Shown here one piece after another: positions 24,847 to 33,592 of a stretch of DNA of 64,000 nt. The notes below the pieces were generated by a model. It was given only the letters and a program-made list of their open reading frames with translations, ran no database searches and was not told the origin of the DNA. Origin of the DNA: an uncultured Prevotellaceae bacterium (GTDB taxonomy: Bacteria; Bacteroidota; Bacteroidia; Bacteroidales; Bacteroidaceae); contig CACYNE010000009.1 in assembly GCA_902775605.1 (NCBI GenBank), forward strand, positions 1 through 64,000, read 5' to 3'. The position numbers and the translations under genes were made by a program. Numbering within the stretch: position 1 is the first letter of the stretch; every line of letters begins with the position of its first letter.

Positions 24847-25896
24847 ATGGCACAAATGAATTTCGGTGGCGTTATTGAGACTGTTGTCACCAGTAAAGAG
24901 TTTTCACTCGAGAAAGCACGTGAAGTATTAAAAGATGAAGTTATCGCTGTTATCGGCTATGGTGTGCAGGGGCCTGGACAGGCTTGCAACCTGCGTGACA
25001 ATGGCTTTAACGTGATTGTCGGACAGCGTCAGGGCAAGACCTATGACAAGGCTGTGGCCGACGGATGGGTACCCGGCAAGACTTTGTTCTCTATCGAAGA
25101 GGCTGCCGAGAAGGGCACCATCCTTTGCATGCTTCTCAGCGATGCTGGTCAGATGCAGCAGTGGCCCACTATCAAGCAATACCTGAAGCCTGGCAAGACC
25201 CTGTACTACAGCCACGGTTTCGCTATCAACTGGAGCGATCGCACCGGTGTTGTTCCTCCCAAGGATGTGGACGTTATCATGGTGGCTCCTAAGGGTTCTG
25301 GCACCTCACTCCGCACCATGTTCTGCGAGGGTCGCGGTTTGAACTGCTCTTATGCCGTATATCAGGATGCTTCTGGTAAGGCAAAGGAAAAGACTCTGGC
25401 CTTTGGTATCGGTATCGGCGCAGGTTATCTGTTCGAGACAACCTTCCAGCGCGAGGCAACCTCTGACCTCACCGGTGAGCGTGGCTCATTGATGGGTGCT
25501 ATCCAGGGCTTGCTGCTGGCACAGTATGAGGTGCTGCGCGAGAATGGTCACACACCTTCTGAGGCCTTCAACGAGACTGTTGAGGAGTTGACTCAGAGCC
25601 TTGGCCCGCTCTTTGGCGCTAAGGGTATGGACTGGATGTATGCCAACTGCTCTACCACCGCTCAGCGTGGTGCTTTGGACTGGGCTCCCCGTTTCCACGA
25701 TGCTATCAAGCCTGTGATGGAGTGGCTTTACTACTCAGTAAAGACAGGTAACGAGGCACAGATTACCATCGACGCCAACTCAAAGCCCGACTACCGTCAG
25801 GGATTGGAGAAGGAGCTTGAGGCTATGCGTAATCAGGAGATGTGGCGTGCAGGCGAGACTGTCCGCAAGTTGCGTCCTGAGAATCAGGAAGACTAA
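24847..25896 (+). CDS. ilvC: ketol-acid reductoisomerase
   Basis: This 349-residue class I enzyme converts acetolactate to dihydroxy-isovalerate (and the isoleucine counterpart) with NADPH and Mg2+. The Rossmann motif G-Y-G-V-Q-G-P-G-Q-A is at about residues 37-46, followed by the cofactor loop G-Q-R-Q-G-K-T-Y; the metal-binding region shows D-L-T-G-E-R-G-S-L-M-G. Length is normal. It has its own promoter and leader, separating its control from ilvDBN. Confidence 0.95.
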   Translation: MAQMNFGGVIETVVTSKEFSLEKAREVLKDEVIAVIGYGVQGPGQACNLRDNGFNVIVGQRQGKTYDKAVADGWVPGKTLFSIEEAAEKGTILCMLLSDAGQMQQWPTIKQYLKPGKTLYYSHGFAINWSDRTGVVPPKDVDVIMVAPKGSGTSLRTMFCEGRGLNCSYAVYQDASGKAKEKTLAFGIGIGAGYLFETTFQREATSDLTGERGSLMGAIQGLLLAQYEVLRENGHTPSEAFNETVEELTQSLGPLFGAKGMDWMYANCSTTAQRGALDWAPRFHDAIKPVMEWLYYSVKTGNEAQITIDANSKPDYRQGLEKELEAMRNQEMWRAGETVRKLRPENQED

Positions 25897-25953
25897 TTCC
25901 GGTAAACGGAAATGCTCTTCTTGAGAACAAAAAAGACAAAGTAAAGCAATTAT

Positions 25954-26358
25954 TTATGATATAGTGTCGGGCTCCTCCGTGAGTTCGATACTATCTTTTT
26001 TCTCTTCTATAGAAACAACCCTTTCTGTCTTTCTGCTGGCAATCACAATGAGAATTTCGCGAGCCTCATCAGCATGCAAGCCATTGGCATGCTTCTCCAG
26101 ATACTGACGATAGGCTGTAGCAGTATTCTCCGTCAAAGTCATGAGCCAGTCAAGGGAATCCGTGTTCTCTACCAAGCGATTCTGCTCTGCAGAGACCTTT
26201 TTTTCTATTTGCTGCACTCCAGCAGCATCTGCCAACAGTTCATCATGCTCCGCACGATAAGCAGCCAACTCATCATTGGCATTCTTGGCAAAATAAAGTC
26301 CAACGAAAATACCCAGCAGAGCGATGACTGCAGATACAATCAACGACGATTTATTCAT
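25954..26358 (-). CDS. membrane-anchored coiled-coil protein of unknown function
   Basis: This 134-residue protein has one N-terminal membrane segment (about 6-24), then a helical, acidic region likely to form a coiled coil (residues 28-70), and a charged end. It has no known catalytic motif. It lies 18 nt downstream of the GH25 lysozyme gene on the same strand, so it probably belongs to that envelope operon. I do not recognise the family. Confidence 0.65.
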   Translation of the reverse strand: MNKSSLIVSAVIALLGIFVGLYFAKNANDELAAYRAEHDELLADAAGVQQIEKKVSAEQNRLVENTDSLDWLMTLTENTATAYRQYLEKHANGLHADEAREILIVIASRKTERVVSIEEKKDSIELTEEPDTIS

Positions 26359-26376
26359 ACGACGTATTCTCCCCTA

Positions 26377-27156
26377 TTAATGAATAAAACGCAAGTCTTG
26401 AAGCGTATGGCCACCCATCAGACAACTCTTATCCACCATTCCGTTGACACCCAGGATACGTCCCTTACAGCTGTACTGCCAGATGGTGTAGTCGCGGTTA
26501 TCAGCCAGCACAGGGGGATCGTCGGCATACATGGCAATCATCAACTGATAAGCGTCCAGCTCACCCACCAAGTGCTTGTTATAGAAATTACGAAAGGTAT
26601 ATACCAGCGGTTTCTGATGATAGGTCTCCTCAAGCATGTCCAAAAACTTATGCAGTGAGTCGCAAAACTCCTCGGTTGAGAGGTTACCCGTTGTCTCTAC
26701 ATCCAACATAGGAATTAAGTCTTGCTCTCCAGGCAAACACTGCGTTCTGAAATTCTCAAGCTGCAGTTGCAAATCAGCCTTGGGGCGGAAGAAATGATAC
26801 GAGCCCACCTTCAGTCCATAGCGATGAGCCAAATCAATATTCCTTTCATACTGCGAGTCGATACGGTCGCCACCCTCTGTAGCCTTCAGATAGACATACG
26901 CCATCTTGGTCTTCTCGCCAACAGTCTCCCAGAACACCTCACCCTGATAGTGACTCATGTCGATGCCATGCACATGTTCGCAGGTATCTTCGCACACCAG
27001 ATAAGGATTCTCGTGAATCGTGGGGGGCACCACACGTTTCCTCACCACACGGGTGGTGCGAGTACGTTTCTTGGTGCGTTTCTTGGTCTTGGCACCAGCA
27101 TCCACCGCTGCCACGAAACAAAATAATATTGTCAGGAATATCGTTAGTTTCTTCAT
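26377..27156 (-). CDS. GH25 lysozyme
   Basis: This 259-residue protein is a glycoside hydrolase family 25 muramidase that cleaves MurNAc-GlcNAc bonds. It has a signal peptide (1-21), a very basic linker (about 22-44, many K-K-R and R-T-T-R), and the GH25 barrel: H-G-I-D-M-S-H-Y-Q-G with the first aspartate, Y-V-Y-L-K-A-T-E-G, S-Y-H-F-F-R-P and M-L-D-V-E-T-T-G with the D-x-E pair. It ends G-V-N-G-M-V-D. Export to the periplasm is expected. It follows gldE with a 1-nt gap. Confidence 0.9.
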   Translation of the reverse strand: MKKLTIFLTILFCFVAAVDAGAKTKKRTKKRTRTTRVVRKRVVPPTIHENPYLVCEDTCEHVHGIDMSHYQGEVFWETVGEKTKMAYVYLKATEGGDRIDSQYERNIDLAHRYGLKVGSYHFFRPKADLQLQLENFRTQCLPGEQDLIPMLDVETTGNLSTEEFCDSLHKFLDMLEETYHQKPLVYTFRNFYNKHLVGELDAYQLMIAMYADDPPVLADNRDYTIWQYSCKGRILGVNGMVDKSCLMGGHTLQDLRFIH

Positions 27157-27157
27157 A

Positions 27158-28468
27158 TTAGCTCTGTTTCAAAATTACTTTAATCTTTGAGATACGGTGT
27201 CCGTCCAGTTCGACAATCTCAAACTTGAACTGTCCATATTCTATGCGTTCGTGCTCACTGGGGAAGTCACCCTTCAACTCCAACAGCAGACCTGCCAGCG
27301 TATCGGCATCACCCTCTACCTCTTCAAAAACATCATCATCGAGTTTTAGAATTTTATAGAAATCAGCCAGCAATGTCTTTCCTTCGAAGATATAAGTATT
27401 GGCATTCACGCGCACATAGTTTTTCTCCTCCTCGTCGTACTCATCGTTAATCTCGCCGACGATTTCCTCCAGGATATCCTCGAGGGTAATCAAACCGCTG
27501 GTACCACCAAACTCATCCACCACAATGGCGATGTGCACCTTGTTCTCCTGAAAGTCACGCAGCAGATCGTCAATCTTCTTCGTCTCCGGCACAAAATACG
27601 GCGGACGAATCAACGACTGCCAACGGAACGAGGCAGGCTTGCCCAGATACGGCAGTAAGTCCTTGATATACAGGATGCCACGGATATTATCCGACGACTC
27701 CTGGTAGACGGGAATACGTGAGTAGTTATTCTCGACGATGCACTTGATGACCTCGGGAAACGACGAGCGGAAGTCCAGATCCACGATGTCCTGTCTGCTG
27801 GTCATCACCTCCTTGGCAGTCTCGTCACCAAAGCGCACAATACCCTCCAACATGTTCTGCTCCTCTTTCAGTTCCTCCTTATCCGTCAACTCCAGTGCCT
27901 GTTCCAGGTCATCGACACTAAGCACATGGTTCTCCTTGTGAACCACCTTCTCAGCCAGCGCACCCGAACGAATCAGGATACTCGACAACGGATAGAACAG
28001 TTTGCGGAGCATCATGATGACAGATGCAAACATCCTGCACACTTTCAGCGCATGCTGTCCGCTATAGACCTTTGGCATAATCTCGCCAAAGAGCAAGAGG
28101 AGGAAGGTGAGCAGAATTGTAATCACCACAAACTCCAACCATTGAGCCTTGCCAAAGTCAATCACCGAGGCGAAGAAATAGTTGCAGAGCATGATGATGG
28201 TCACGTTAATCAGGTTGTTGGCAATCAGAATCGTTGCCAACGTACGCTCAGAATCCTCACGCAGGAATTTTATCTTCTTGTCAGATTTGTTTTTCTCATC
28301 CTCCAACTCATTCAGATCCGTAGGAGAAAGTGAGAAGAATGCAATTTCAGAGCCAGAGGCAAACCCAGAAGCCAACAGTAGCAAAGCAGCTAATGCCGCA
28401 GAGAAAATTTCGCCGAAGCCAAGTGGGTTCAAGTGTACTTCACTAAATATTTCTTGGAGATAATCCAT
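27158..28468 (-). CDS. gldE: GldE-type CNNM/CBS membrane protein
   Basis: This 436-residue protein has an N-terminal CNNM (DUF21) domain of about three or four membrane segments (residues 15-200, with F-A-S-G-S-E-I-A-F-F-S-L-S), two CBS domains (about 210-340, R-F-G-D-E-T-A-K-E-V-M-T and Y-I-K-D-L-L-P) and a C-terminal CorC/HlyC domain. In Bacteroidetes this family is named GldE and sits beside ssb, as here. A role in ion transport or in stabilising GldD in gliding/T9SS species is reported; in a non-gliding Prevotella its job is open. Confidence 0.85.
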   Translation of the reverse strand: MDYLQEIFSEVHLNPLGFGEIFSAALAALLLLASGFASGSEIAFFSLSPTDLNELEDEKNKSDKKIKFLREDSERTLATILIANNLINVTIIMLCNYFFASVIDFGKAQWLEFVVITILLTFLLLLFGEIMPKVYSGQHALKVCRMFASVIMMLRKLFYPLSSILIRSGALAEKVVHKENHVLSVDDLEQALELTDKEELKEEQNMLEGIVRFGDETAKEVMTSRQDIVDLDFRSSFPEVIKCIVENNYSRIPVYQESSDNIRGILYIKDLLPYLGKPASFRWQSLIRPPYFVPETKKIDDLLRDFQENKVHIAIVVDEFGGTSGLITLEDILEEIVGEINDEYDEEEKNYVRVNANTYIFEGKTLLADFYKILKLDDDVFEEVEGDADTLAGLLLELKGDFPSEHERIEYGQFKFEIVELDGHRISKIKVILKQS

Positions 28469-28469
28469 T

Positions 28470-28811
28470 TTATGTTGTCTGCGGACGTGGTGTCAGCATT
28501 TCCATATTGTCAGCCCAAATTTCCGTATAATACTGGCGCTTTCCCTGCTTATCGTCATACGAAGCATAGTGAATACGCCCTTCTATATAGAGTTTATCGC
28601 CTTTATGCACATAACGCTCCACGATCTCTGCCAGTTTATGCCAGCAGATCACGCTGTGCCACTCTGTCCTGTCGGGCACCTGCGTACCATTCTGTAAAGT
28701 ATAGCCCCTTTCGGTTGTTGCAAACGACAAACGGGCCACAGGCTGCCCCTGCTCCACATAGCGGATTTCAGGTTCCTTGCCCACATTGCCTATCAACATC
28801 ACCTTGTTCAT
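28470..28811 (-). CDS. ssb: single-stranded DNA-binding protein
   Basis: This 113-residue protein is an OB-fold SSB: M-N-K-V-M-L-I-G-N-V-G-K-E-P at the start, then L-S-F-A-T-T-E, W-H-S-V-I-C-W and Y-I-E-G-R-I. It binds ssDNA during replication and repair. It is short and ends P-R-P-Q-T-T, with no acidic tail (the usual D-D-x-P-F type tip that recruits partner proteins). It may thus be a second, specialised SSB. One nt separates it from gldE, the conserved pairing in Bacteroidetes. Confidence 0.9.
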   Translation of the reverse strand: MNKVMLIGNVGKEPEIRYVEQGQPVARLSFATTERGYTLQNGTQVPDRTEWHSVICWHKLAEIVERYVHKGDKLYIEGRIHYASYDDKQGKRQYYTEIWADNMEMLTPRPQTT

Positions 28812-28836
28812 TGTTCAGAAAGCTATCAATACAAAA

Positions 28837-29394
28837 TTATTTCGTTATTTCCTTGGCTCTGCCCAGATAAACGAACTTAAAGTTCTTACCCTTGGCAGAA
28901 GGGAACTGGCTGCGCTCATCTACACGCTGACGCAGATGTTCCACAATACGATTATAGCAATCCAAGCCCGAGAAGGCACGCACCTGAGCCACGAAATGAG
29001 TATCACGATACTGGAACTTACCCGTACCAGGTACCAAGAGCACACGCTTGAAGTCAATCGTACCCTCATACCAGCCATCGCGCTCCTCATTCAGTTTCAT
29101 GAGAACGGGCGATGCTGCACGTGATTTCACTTCCATACCCTCGCCGGGACGAACGGCACGTTTCTCTTTAAAATCCATCATTGTTGCTGCCTCGGTCTTG
29201 ATAATAATGAAGTATACACGCGGACGAATTTTATAGCGCTTGGGATAGAGCACATCACTAGCCACATAGTCACGAATATCAGCCTCCAATACAGGGTTCA
29301 TGCCTATCTCATCGATATTGCTCAAAAAATCCAGAGCTTCTTCTACATTCGAAACAAGCGTCTCGTTTTCGAAATATCTTAAGTATAAATTCAT
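28837..29394 (-). CDS. hypothetical protein, Bacteroidales type
   Basis: I do not recognise this 185-residue soluble protein by function. It opens M-N-L-Y-L-R-Y-F-E-N-E-T-L-V and has a central beta-rich part (K-R-Y-K-I-R-P-R-V-Y-F-I-I-I-K-T) and a basic end. The open frame continues upstream to 29559 through a tRNA gene, so the ATG at 29394 is the real start. It is followed by ssb and gldE on the same strand; MutY, often found there in relatives, is absent. Confidence 0.65.
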   Translation of the reverse strand: MNLYLRYFENETLVSNVEEALDFLSNIDEIGMNPVLEADIRDYVASDVLYPKRYKIRPRVYFIIIKTEAATMMDFKEKRAVRPGEGMEVKSRAASPVLMKLNEERDGWYEGTIDFKRVLLVPGTGKFQYRDTHFVAQVRAFSGLDCYNRIVEHLRQRVDERSQFPSAKGKNFKFVYLGRAKEITK

Positions 29395-29438
29395 TTTTGT
29401 GTGAAAAGGTTGTGTTTCAAAAAAGATATAAAAAAAAG

Positions 29439-29511
29439 AGCGGAAAACGGGACTCGGACCCGCGACCCCAACCTTGGCAAGGTTGTGCTCTACCAACTGA
29501 GCTATTTCCGC
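29439..29511 (-). tRNA. tRNA-Gly (GCC), copy 2 of the cluster
   Basis: A 73-nt minus-strand tRNA: acceptor GCGGAAA pairs with TTTCCGC-type 3' strand, anticodon loop TTGCCAA gives GCC, discriminator T. Identical to 29774-29846. Confidence 0.95.
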
Positions 29512-29532
29512 AATTTGGTACAAAAAAAGAGG

Positions 29533-29616
29533 TGAAGAGGAGGAGACTCGAACTCCCACGTCGCAATTGACACTACCCCCTCAAAGTAGCGCGTCTACCA
29601 ATTCCGCCACCTCTCC
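29533..29616 (-). tRNA. tRNA-Leu (GAG)
   Basis: An 84-nt minus-strand tRNA with a long variable arm, acceptor GGAGAGG/CCTCTTC, anticodon loop TTGAGGG giving GAG, discriminator A. Confidence 0.95.
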
Positions 29617-29644
29617 AACACATTTTACATATTGAAAAAAAGAG

Positions 29645-29726
29645 TGCCCAGAACAGGACTCGAACCTGCACGCCTCGCGGCACACGCACCTGAAACGTGC
29701 GCGTCTACCAATTCCGCCACCTGGGC
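29645..29726 (-). tRNA. tRNA-Leu (CAG)
   Basis: An 82-nt minus-strand tRNA with long variable arm; acceptor GCCCAGG/TCTGGGC, anticodon loop TTCAGGT in a CACGT/GCGTG stem gives CAG. Confidence 0.93.
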
Positions 29727-29773
29727 ATTTACGATTAAGGCCTTCCTTAACCTCTCTTTTTGTTCAATCTGTG

Positions 29774-29846
29774 AGCGGAAAACGGGACTCGGACCCGCGA
29801 CCCCAACCTTGGCAAGGTTGTGCTCTACCAACTGAGCTATTTCCGC
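29774..29846 (-). tRNA. tRNA-Gly (GCC), copy 1 of the cluster
   Basis: Same sequence as 29439-29511. First tRNA of the operon, which is read right to left as Gly, Leu(CAG), Leu(GAG), Gly. Confidence 0.95.
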
Positions 29847-29887
29847 AAAAACTTCGTTTAGAAGTGCATCTCTCTCGATTGCGGATG

Positions 29888-29895
29888 CAAAGGTA
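29888..29895 (-). promoter_or_regulatory. -7 box of the tRNA cluster
   Basis: TACCTTTG on the minus strand, 41 nt upstream of the first tRNA. Confidence 0.6.
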
Positions 29896-29948
29896 CTACT
29901 TTTTTCCGAACCACCAAAATTTTCGACCGTTTTTTTTCAAAAAAAGTG

Positions 29949-31097
29949 CTAATCCATGCGATTTCGGTAATCTTCATAGCCAAATTGGCGCAAAATCTCG
30001 AGATTTCCGTCCTCATGAAGCATTCCAAGTGCCGGATGAGTGATGCCGTTGAACATACAAGTTTTTACTGTTGTATAGTGGATCATATCCTCAAAAATCA
30101 CCTCTTCGCCCACTTTTAATTCGTGATCAAATTTCCAAGAGGACATAAAGTCGCCACTCAAGCAGCTGTTACCTCCCAAACGATAGACGGGATGGTTTGA
30201 GGTTTCATATTTCTGGTTTGAGGTTTCATTATCCACATCCACATGTTCTGCTCCACGCACATCGGGGAAATATGGCATTTCCAAACAGTCGGGCATGTGA
30301 CAAGTAAAACTCACATCGAGAATCGCTGTCTTGATACCCTTATCCTCAACGATGTCCACCACATGACTCACCAAGGGGCCCGTCTGCCAAGCAAAGGCAC
30401 TACCCGGTTCCAAGATAATCTTCAACCAGGGATAGCGTTCGTGAAGGCCCTTTAATATATTAATAAGGAGAGGAACGTTATAATCCTTACGTGTCATCAG
30501 GTGGCCGCCACCTAAGTTCAGCCACTTGATCTGTGGAAACCACTTGGCAAATTTCTCTTCGATATGCACCAACGTACGCTGCAGCACGTCTGCCCCACTC
30601 TCGCAATGGCAATGACAATGAAAGCCCTCGATATCGGCAGGCAGTGTATCGGGCAACTTATCTGCCGACACGCCAAACCTTGTACCAGGGGCGCAGGGGT
30701 TATAGAGCAGCGTGCCCACCTCCGAATATTCCGGATTCACACGCAGTCCCATGCTGACCTTGCCAACCACCCTGTCATGAAAACGCTCATATTGTGTCAG
30801 CGAGTTGAAGGTCAGATGACTGCTGCACTTCACTATCTCGTCAATCTCATCGTCCGTATAGGCTGGAGAGAACGTATGCGCCTTGGCGCCAAACTCCTCC
30901 AGTGCCAGTCGTGCCTCACTCAGACTGCTTGCCGTGGTGCTGTTGATATACTCGCGGAAGATGGGGAACGTCTTCCACAGAGCGAAAGCCTTAAAGGCCA
31001 GAATGATTTCCACGTCAGCCTGACGTGCCACATCGGCAATCAATTTCAGGTTGCTACGCAGTTTCTTCTCTTCAATAATATAAATAGGTGTTGCCAT
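29949..31097 (-). CDS. nspC: carboxynorspermidine decarboxylase
   Basis: This 382-residue PLP enzyme decarboxylates carboxynorspermidine/carboxyspermidine, the last step of the alternative polyamine route used by Bacteroidetes. It has an alanine-racemase-like barrel with the PLP lysine in L-A-F-K-A-F-A, the C-H-C-H-C-E-S-G strand, L-N-L-G-G-G-H and E-P-G-S-A, and a C-terminal C-M-F-N-G. Start at M9 of the longer frame because the TACTTTTG promoter overlaps the upstream codons. About residue 291, two copies of E-T-S-N are encoded by a 7-bp tandem repeat, an apparent insertion. The dehydrogenase partner is not in the window. Confidence 0.92.
   Translation of the reverse strand: MATPIYIIEEKKLRSNLKLIADVARQADVEIILAFKAFALWKTFPIFREYINSTTASSLSEARLALEEFGAKAHTFSPAYTDDEIDEIVKCSSHLTFNSLTQYERFHDRVVGKVSMGLRVNPEYSEVGTLLYNPCAPGTRFGVSADKLPDTLPADIEGFHCHCHCESGADVLQRTLVHIEEKFAKWFPQIKWLNLGGGHLMTRKDYNVPLLINILKGLHERYPWLKIILEPGSAFAWQTGPLVSHVVDIVEDKGIKTAILDVSFTCHMPDCLEMPYFPDVRGAEHVDVDNETSNQKYETSNHPVYRLGGNSCLSGDFMSSWKFDHELKVGEEVIFEDMIHYTTVKTCMFNGITHPALGMLHEDGNLEILRQFGYEDYRNRMD
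30193..30227 (-). repeat. five in-frame heptamer units inside nspC
   Basis: On the coding strand five 7-bp units run GAAACCT, CAAACCA, GAAATAT, GAAACCT, CAAACCA. The first two and the last two are the same pair. Related to 16694-16721. Confidence 0.8.
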
Positions 31098-31118
31098 TGA
31101 ATTTCGTTTTTTGAGCTG

Positions 31119-31126
31119 CAAAAGTA
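31119..31126 (-). promoter_or_regulatory. -7 box for nspC
   Basis: TACTTTTG on the minus strand, 22 nt from the start codon at 31097. Confidence 0.55.
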
Positions 31127-31196
31127 GGCATTATTTTCTGTTCCACCAAATATCTGCCCTCATTTGTTTCACAATTGACAACGATATGGGCTATTA

Positions 31197-32315
31197 TCAT
31201 TCCTTAAAGAGATACTGTGCAAACTCATGCAGCGACTTGCGCCACACCTGCCATTCATGGTCGCCAGGATAGGAGTTGAACTTCACCTTCACGCCGCCGT
31301 CGCGCATCGTCTTCACGATGTTACGAGTATATTCGATGCGCGGGTCCTGCTCACCACAGCTCACGAAGAAGACATCAAACTGCTTGTTAAACGTCTTCGT
31401 ATCTGATAGCATGCCCGGCACTTCTTTCTCCAGGTCGAAGTTCGATGCGCCACGGATGCCGCCAAACATTCCTGTAGAGAAGACACCGACATTGGCAAAC
31501 ACCTCGGGGTCGCGCAGACCGATATAGAACGACTGGCCGCCACCCATTGACAATCCGCACATCGCACGGCTCTTGCGGTCCTTCTTCACACGATAGTTTT
31601 TCTCCACAAAGGGAATCACGCTCTCCAGCAGTTCGCTGCGGAAGGTCTGCATGCCCTGCCAACTATAACCGCCTCCACCAAAACCACCGCTGGTTGCACG
31701 GACGTTGCTGTTTGAGCTCACCACAATCATTGGCACCGCCTTGCCTGCAGCAATCAGGTTGTCCATAATCTGTGCCGTACGTCCCTGTTCCATCCAGCCG
31801 CGATGATCCTCACCGCCGCCATGCTGGATATACACCACGGGATAGTCCTTCTTGCTCTCGTCGTAACCCGCAGGCGTATAAATCATCAGCGGACGCCACT
31901 TCTTTTCCACATCTGAGAAATAATGAACGGTGCGTACCTCGCCATGAGGCACAGCCTGCACTTCGAAGTCATCCATGCCCTCCTCAGGAATCTCGATGGC
32001 ACTTGACCATCGACTACAGCCATAGAACGACGGACTGGCAGGGTCGGCAACCGACACGCCATCGATAATCAGCGAGTAATAATGGAAGCCCGGCACCTGA
32101 GGATTGGTCTTCACCGTCCAAGTGCCGCCCTCACCCTTGGTCATGTCATACTTCTTGCCACCAAGGTCCACCTGCACCTTCTGAGCTTCGGGAGCTCTCA
32201 CGGCAAACTCCACCTTATTGTCACTCAGCACCTTTGGCGCCATTCCCTGCGCTGACATCTTCGTACAGCAAACTGCCGCAAACACTGCGGCCAGCATCAT
32301 ACCATATTTTCTCAT
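31197..32315 (-). CDS. secreted CE1-family esterase
   Basis: This 372-residue protein has a signal peptide (about 1-23, ending M-S-A-Q), an N-terminal E-set/CBM48-like domain (about 25-110, A-P-E-A-Q-K-V-Q-V-D-L-G), and an alpha/beta hydrolase domain. The nucleophile elbow is G-L-S-M-G-G (about residue 255), and the histidine is in G-D-H-E-W-Q-V-W; the acid is likely D in E-Q-D-P-R. The build matches xylan-active feruloyl/acetyl esterases of Prevotella. Its substrate here is inferred, not shown. No polysaccharide utilisation genes are beside it. Confidence 0.87.
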   Translation of the reverse strand: MRKYGMMLAAVFAAVCCTKMSAQGMAPKVLSDNKVEFAVRAPEAQKVQVDLGGKKYDMTKGEGGTWTVKTNPQVPGFHYYSLIIDGVSVADPASPSFYGCSRWSSAIEIPEEGMDDFEVQAVPHGEVRTVHYFSDVEKKWRPLMIYTPAGYDESKKDYPVVYIQHGGGEDHRGWMEQGRTAQIMDNLIAAGKAVPMIVVSSNSNVRATSGGFGGGGYSWQGMQTFRSELLESVIPFVEKNYRVKKDRKSRAMCGLSMGGGQSFYIGLRDPEVFANVGVFSTGMFGGIRGASNFDLEKEVPGMLSDTKTFNKQFDVFFVSCGEQDPRIEYTRNIVKTMRDGGVKVKFNSYPGDHEWQVWRKSLHEFAQYLFKE

Positions 32316-32365
32316 ACTTTTATCTCAGTTTTTAAGTCTTTTCAGTCGTAGCAAAAATAATGATG

Positions 32366-32373
32366 CAAAGGTA
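32366..32373 (-). promoter_or_regulatory. -7 box for the esterase
   Basis: TACCTTTG on the minus strand, 51 nt upstream of the start; a second candidate TATTTTTG lies at 32352-32359. Confidence 0.5.
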
Positions 32374-32440
32374 AAAATAAATACACAATTACCCAAACTA
32401 TTTCTCAAAAAAATAGTCTGGTGTCATGTTCAAGACACCT

Positions 32441-32941
32441 TTAGAAAAGGGATGCTACAAGTGAATAGAGGAAACTGCCGAAGGATATGAGCAGCCAGAT
32501 GACAAGGACGATGAGCAACAGCAGGATAACGAGGACGATGACTGACTGCCAGGCTCGTTGGTTCACCTTTCTGATGATAATCTCATCGCCATCCACGAAC
32601 CCCTGAATCATCTCCATATTCTGGACGTTGGCACGATGGAAGAAGTCAATGATATCGCCAACATAGAATGGTATCATGCCCATCAGCACATCACGCAATG
32701 CATTATTAATAACGGCCAGCGTCAAGGGGATGCTCTTGATGACGTACAACGAGAAATAGACGAACGGCAACACACACACCAACGCAATGACATCGCCCCA
32801 TCCGGGTATGATGCCGATAATCGCATCCAGAAAATAGCGATCCATATATTTCGTCAGCACAGTCATCGTCTGATAGACCTTATTGTCCATCAGCCGCTGG
32901 CGTTGCAACTCTCTTTTCTCTACTTTATTTAATGCCTTCAT
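32441..32941 (-). CDS. DUF4112 membrane protein
   Basis: This 166-residue protein matches DUF4112: the opening basic helix, then L-D-A-I-I-G-I-I-P-G-W-G-D, a membrane pair, D-V-L-M-G-M-I-P-F-Y-V-G-D-I-I-D-F and a C-terminal membrane segment (about 133-160). The family is found in many bacteria and has no known activity. Inner-membrane location expected. It lies 32 nt downstream of the YqiA-like gene on the same strand. Confidence 0.85.
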   Translation of the reverse strand: MKALNKVEKRELQRQRLMDNKVYQTMTVLTKYMDRYFLDAIIGIIPGWGDVIALVCVLPFVYFSLYVIKSIPLTLAVINNALRDVLMGMIPFYVGDIIDFFHRANVQNMEMIQGFVDGDEIIIRKVNQRAWQSVIVLVILLLLIVLVIWLLISFGSFLYSLVASLF

Positions 32942-32973
32942 TATCTTCTTTTTCTAATAGTCACTATCAGGAT

Positions 32974-33564
32974 TTACCCCAACATTTTTTTAATCAGCGG
33001 CACGTAATACAGATGCACTTCCTCTGCCGTGGGCGTGTGGGCTCCAGGGAAGTGGTATGAATGGACGTAATACTCTAAGAACAACGGCTCAAAGTGAGCC
33101 AGCGTGTCTTTTTCGCCGAAGATGCCCCATATCCGCTCCTTATATTCTGCGCGATAGTTGTCAAACTGATGAGCCTCCAACTCTGCAAACTCGGCAATCA
33201 GATGCTCATCAATGACGAAGTCCTGTCTGCCATCCTTGCGCGGCGACTTGTATTGCTGCTCGCCCACCCTCGGCTTCAGAAACTCAGTCATTCTGAAGTG
33301 CGGATTACCCAGCAGTGCAGGCAGCCCAACCACTGGGCCAATCATCTGAGCATAGAACGAGCCACAACTATTACCCACTAGCAAGTCCGGCTTTTCCTTG
33401 TCAATCAGTTCACGGATGTAACTGACAGCCTCCATGGGATGCAGTGGCAAGTCGGGAGTCAACACCTCTACATGAGTATCTAGACATGAAAAAGCCTCTT
33501 TCAATGCCACAGCGGGCACACACTGACCACTGGCATAGAATCCATGCAAAAACAGAATCTTCAT
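32974..33564 (-). CDS. YqiA/YcfP-like alpha/beta hydrolase
   Basis: This 196-residue protein is a small alpha/beta hydrolase of the YqiA/UPF0227 group: I-L-F-L-H-G-F at the oxyanion strand, L-V-G-N-S-C-G-S-F as nucleophile elbow (G-x-S-x-G), the aspartate in F-G-E-K-D-T and a final G-A-H histidine. Cytoplasmic; E. coli YqiA is an esterase, but the physiological ester here is unknown. Length is usual. Confidence 0.8.
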   Translation of the reverse strand: MKILFLHGFYASGQCVPAVALKEAFSCLDTHVEVLTPDLPLHPMEAVSYIRELIDKEKPDLLVGNSCGSFYAQMIGPVVGLPALLGNPHFRMTEFLKPRVGEQQYKSPRKDGRQDFVIDEHLIAEFAELEAHQFDNYRAEYKERIWGIFGEKDTLAHFEPLFLEYYVHSYHFPGAHTPTAEEVHLYYVPLIKKMLG

Positions 33565-33592
33565 TTCTCTTCAATATTGATTCCTAAATTGC

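Noticed and set aside
24429-24890. Minus-strand 153-codon frame over the ilvC leader
   Set aside because: It spans the thioesterase end, promoter and ilvC start on the opposite strand and lacks protein features.
29395-29559. N-terminal extension of the gene at 28837-29394
   Set aside because: The frame crosses the tRNA-Gly gene; the peptide there is only a translation of tRNA sequence.
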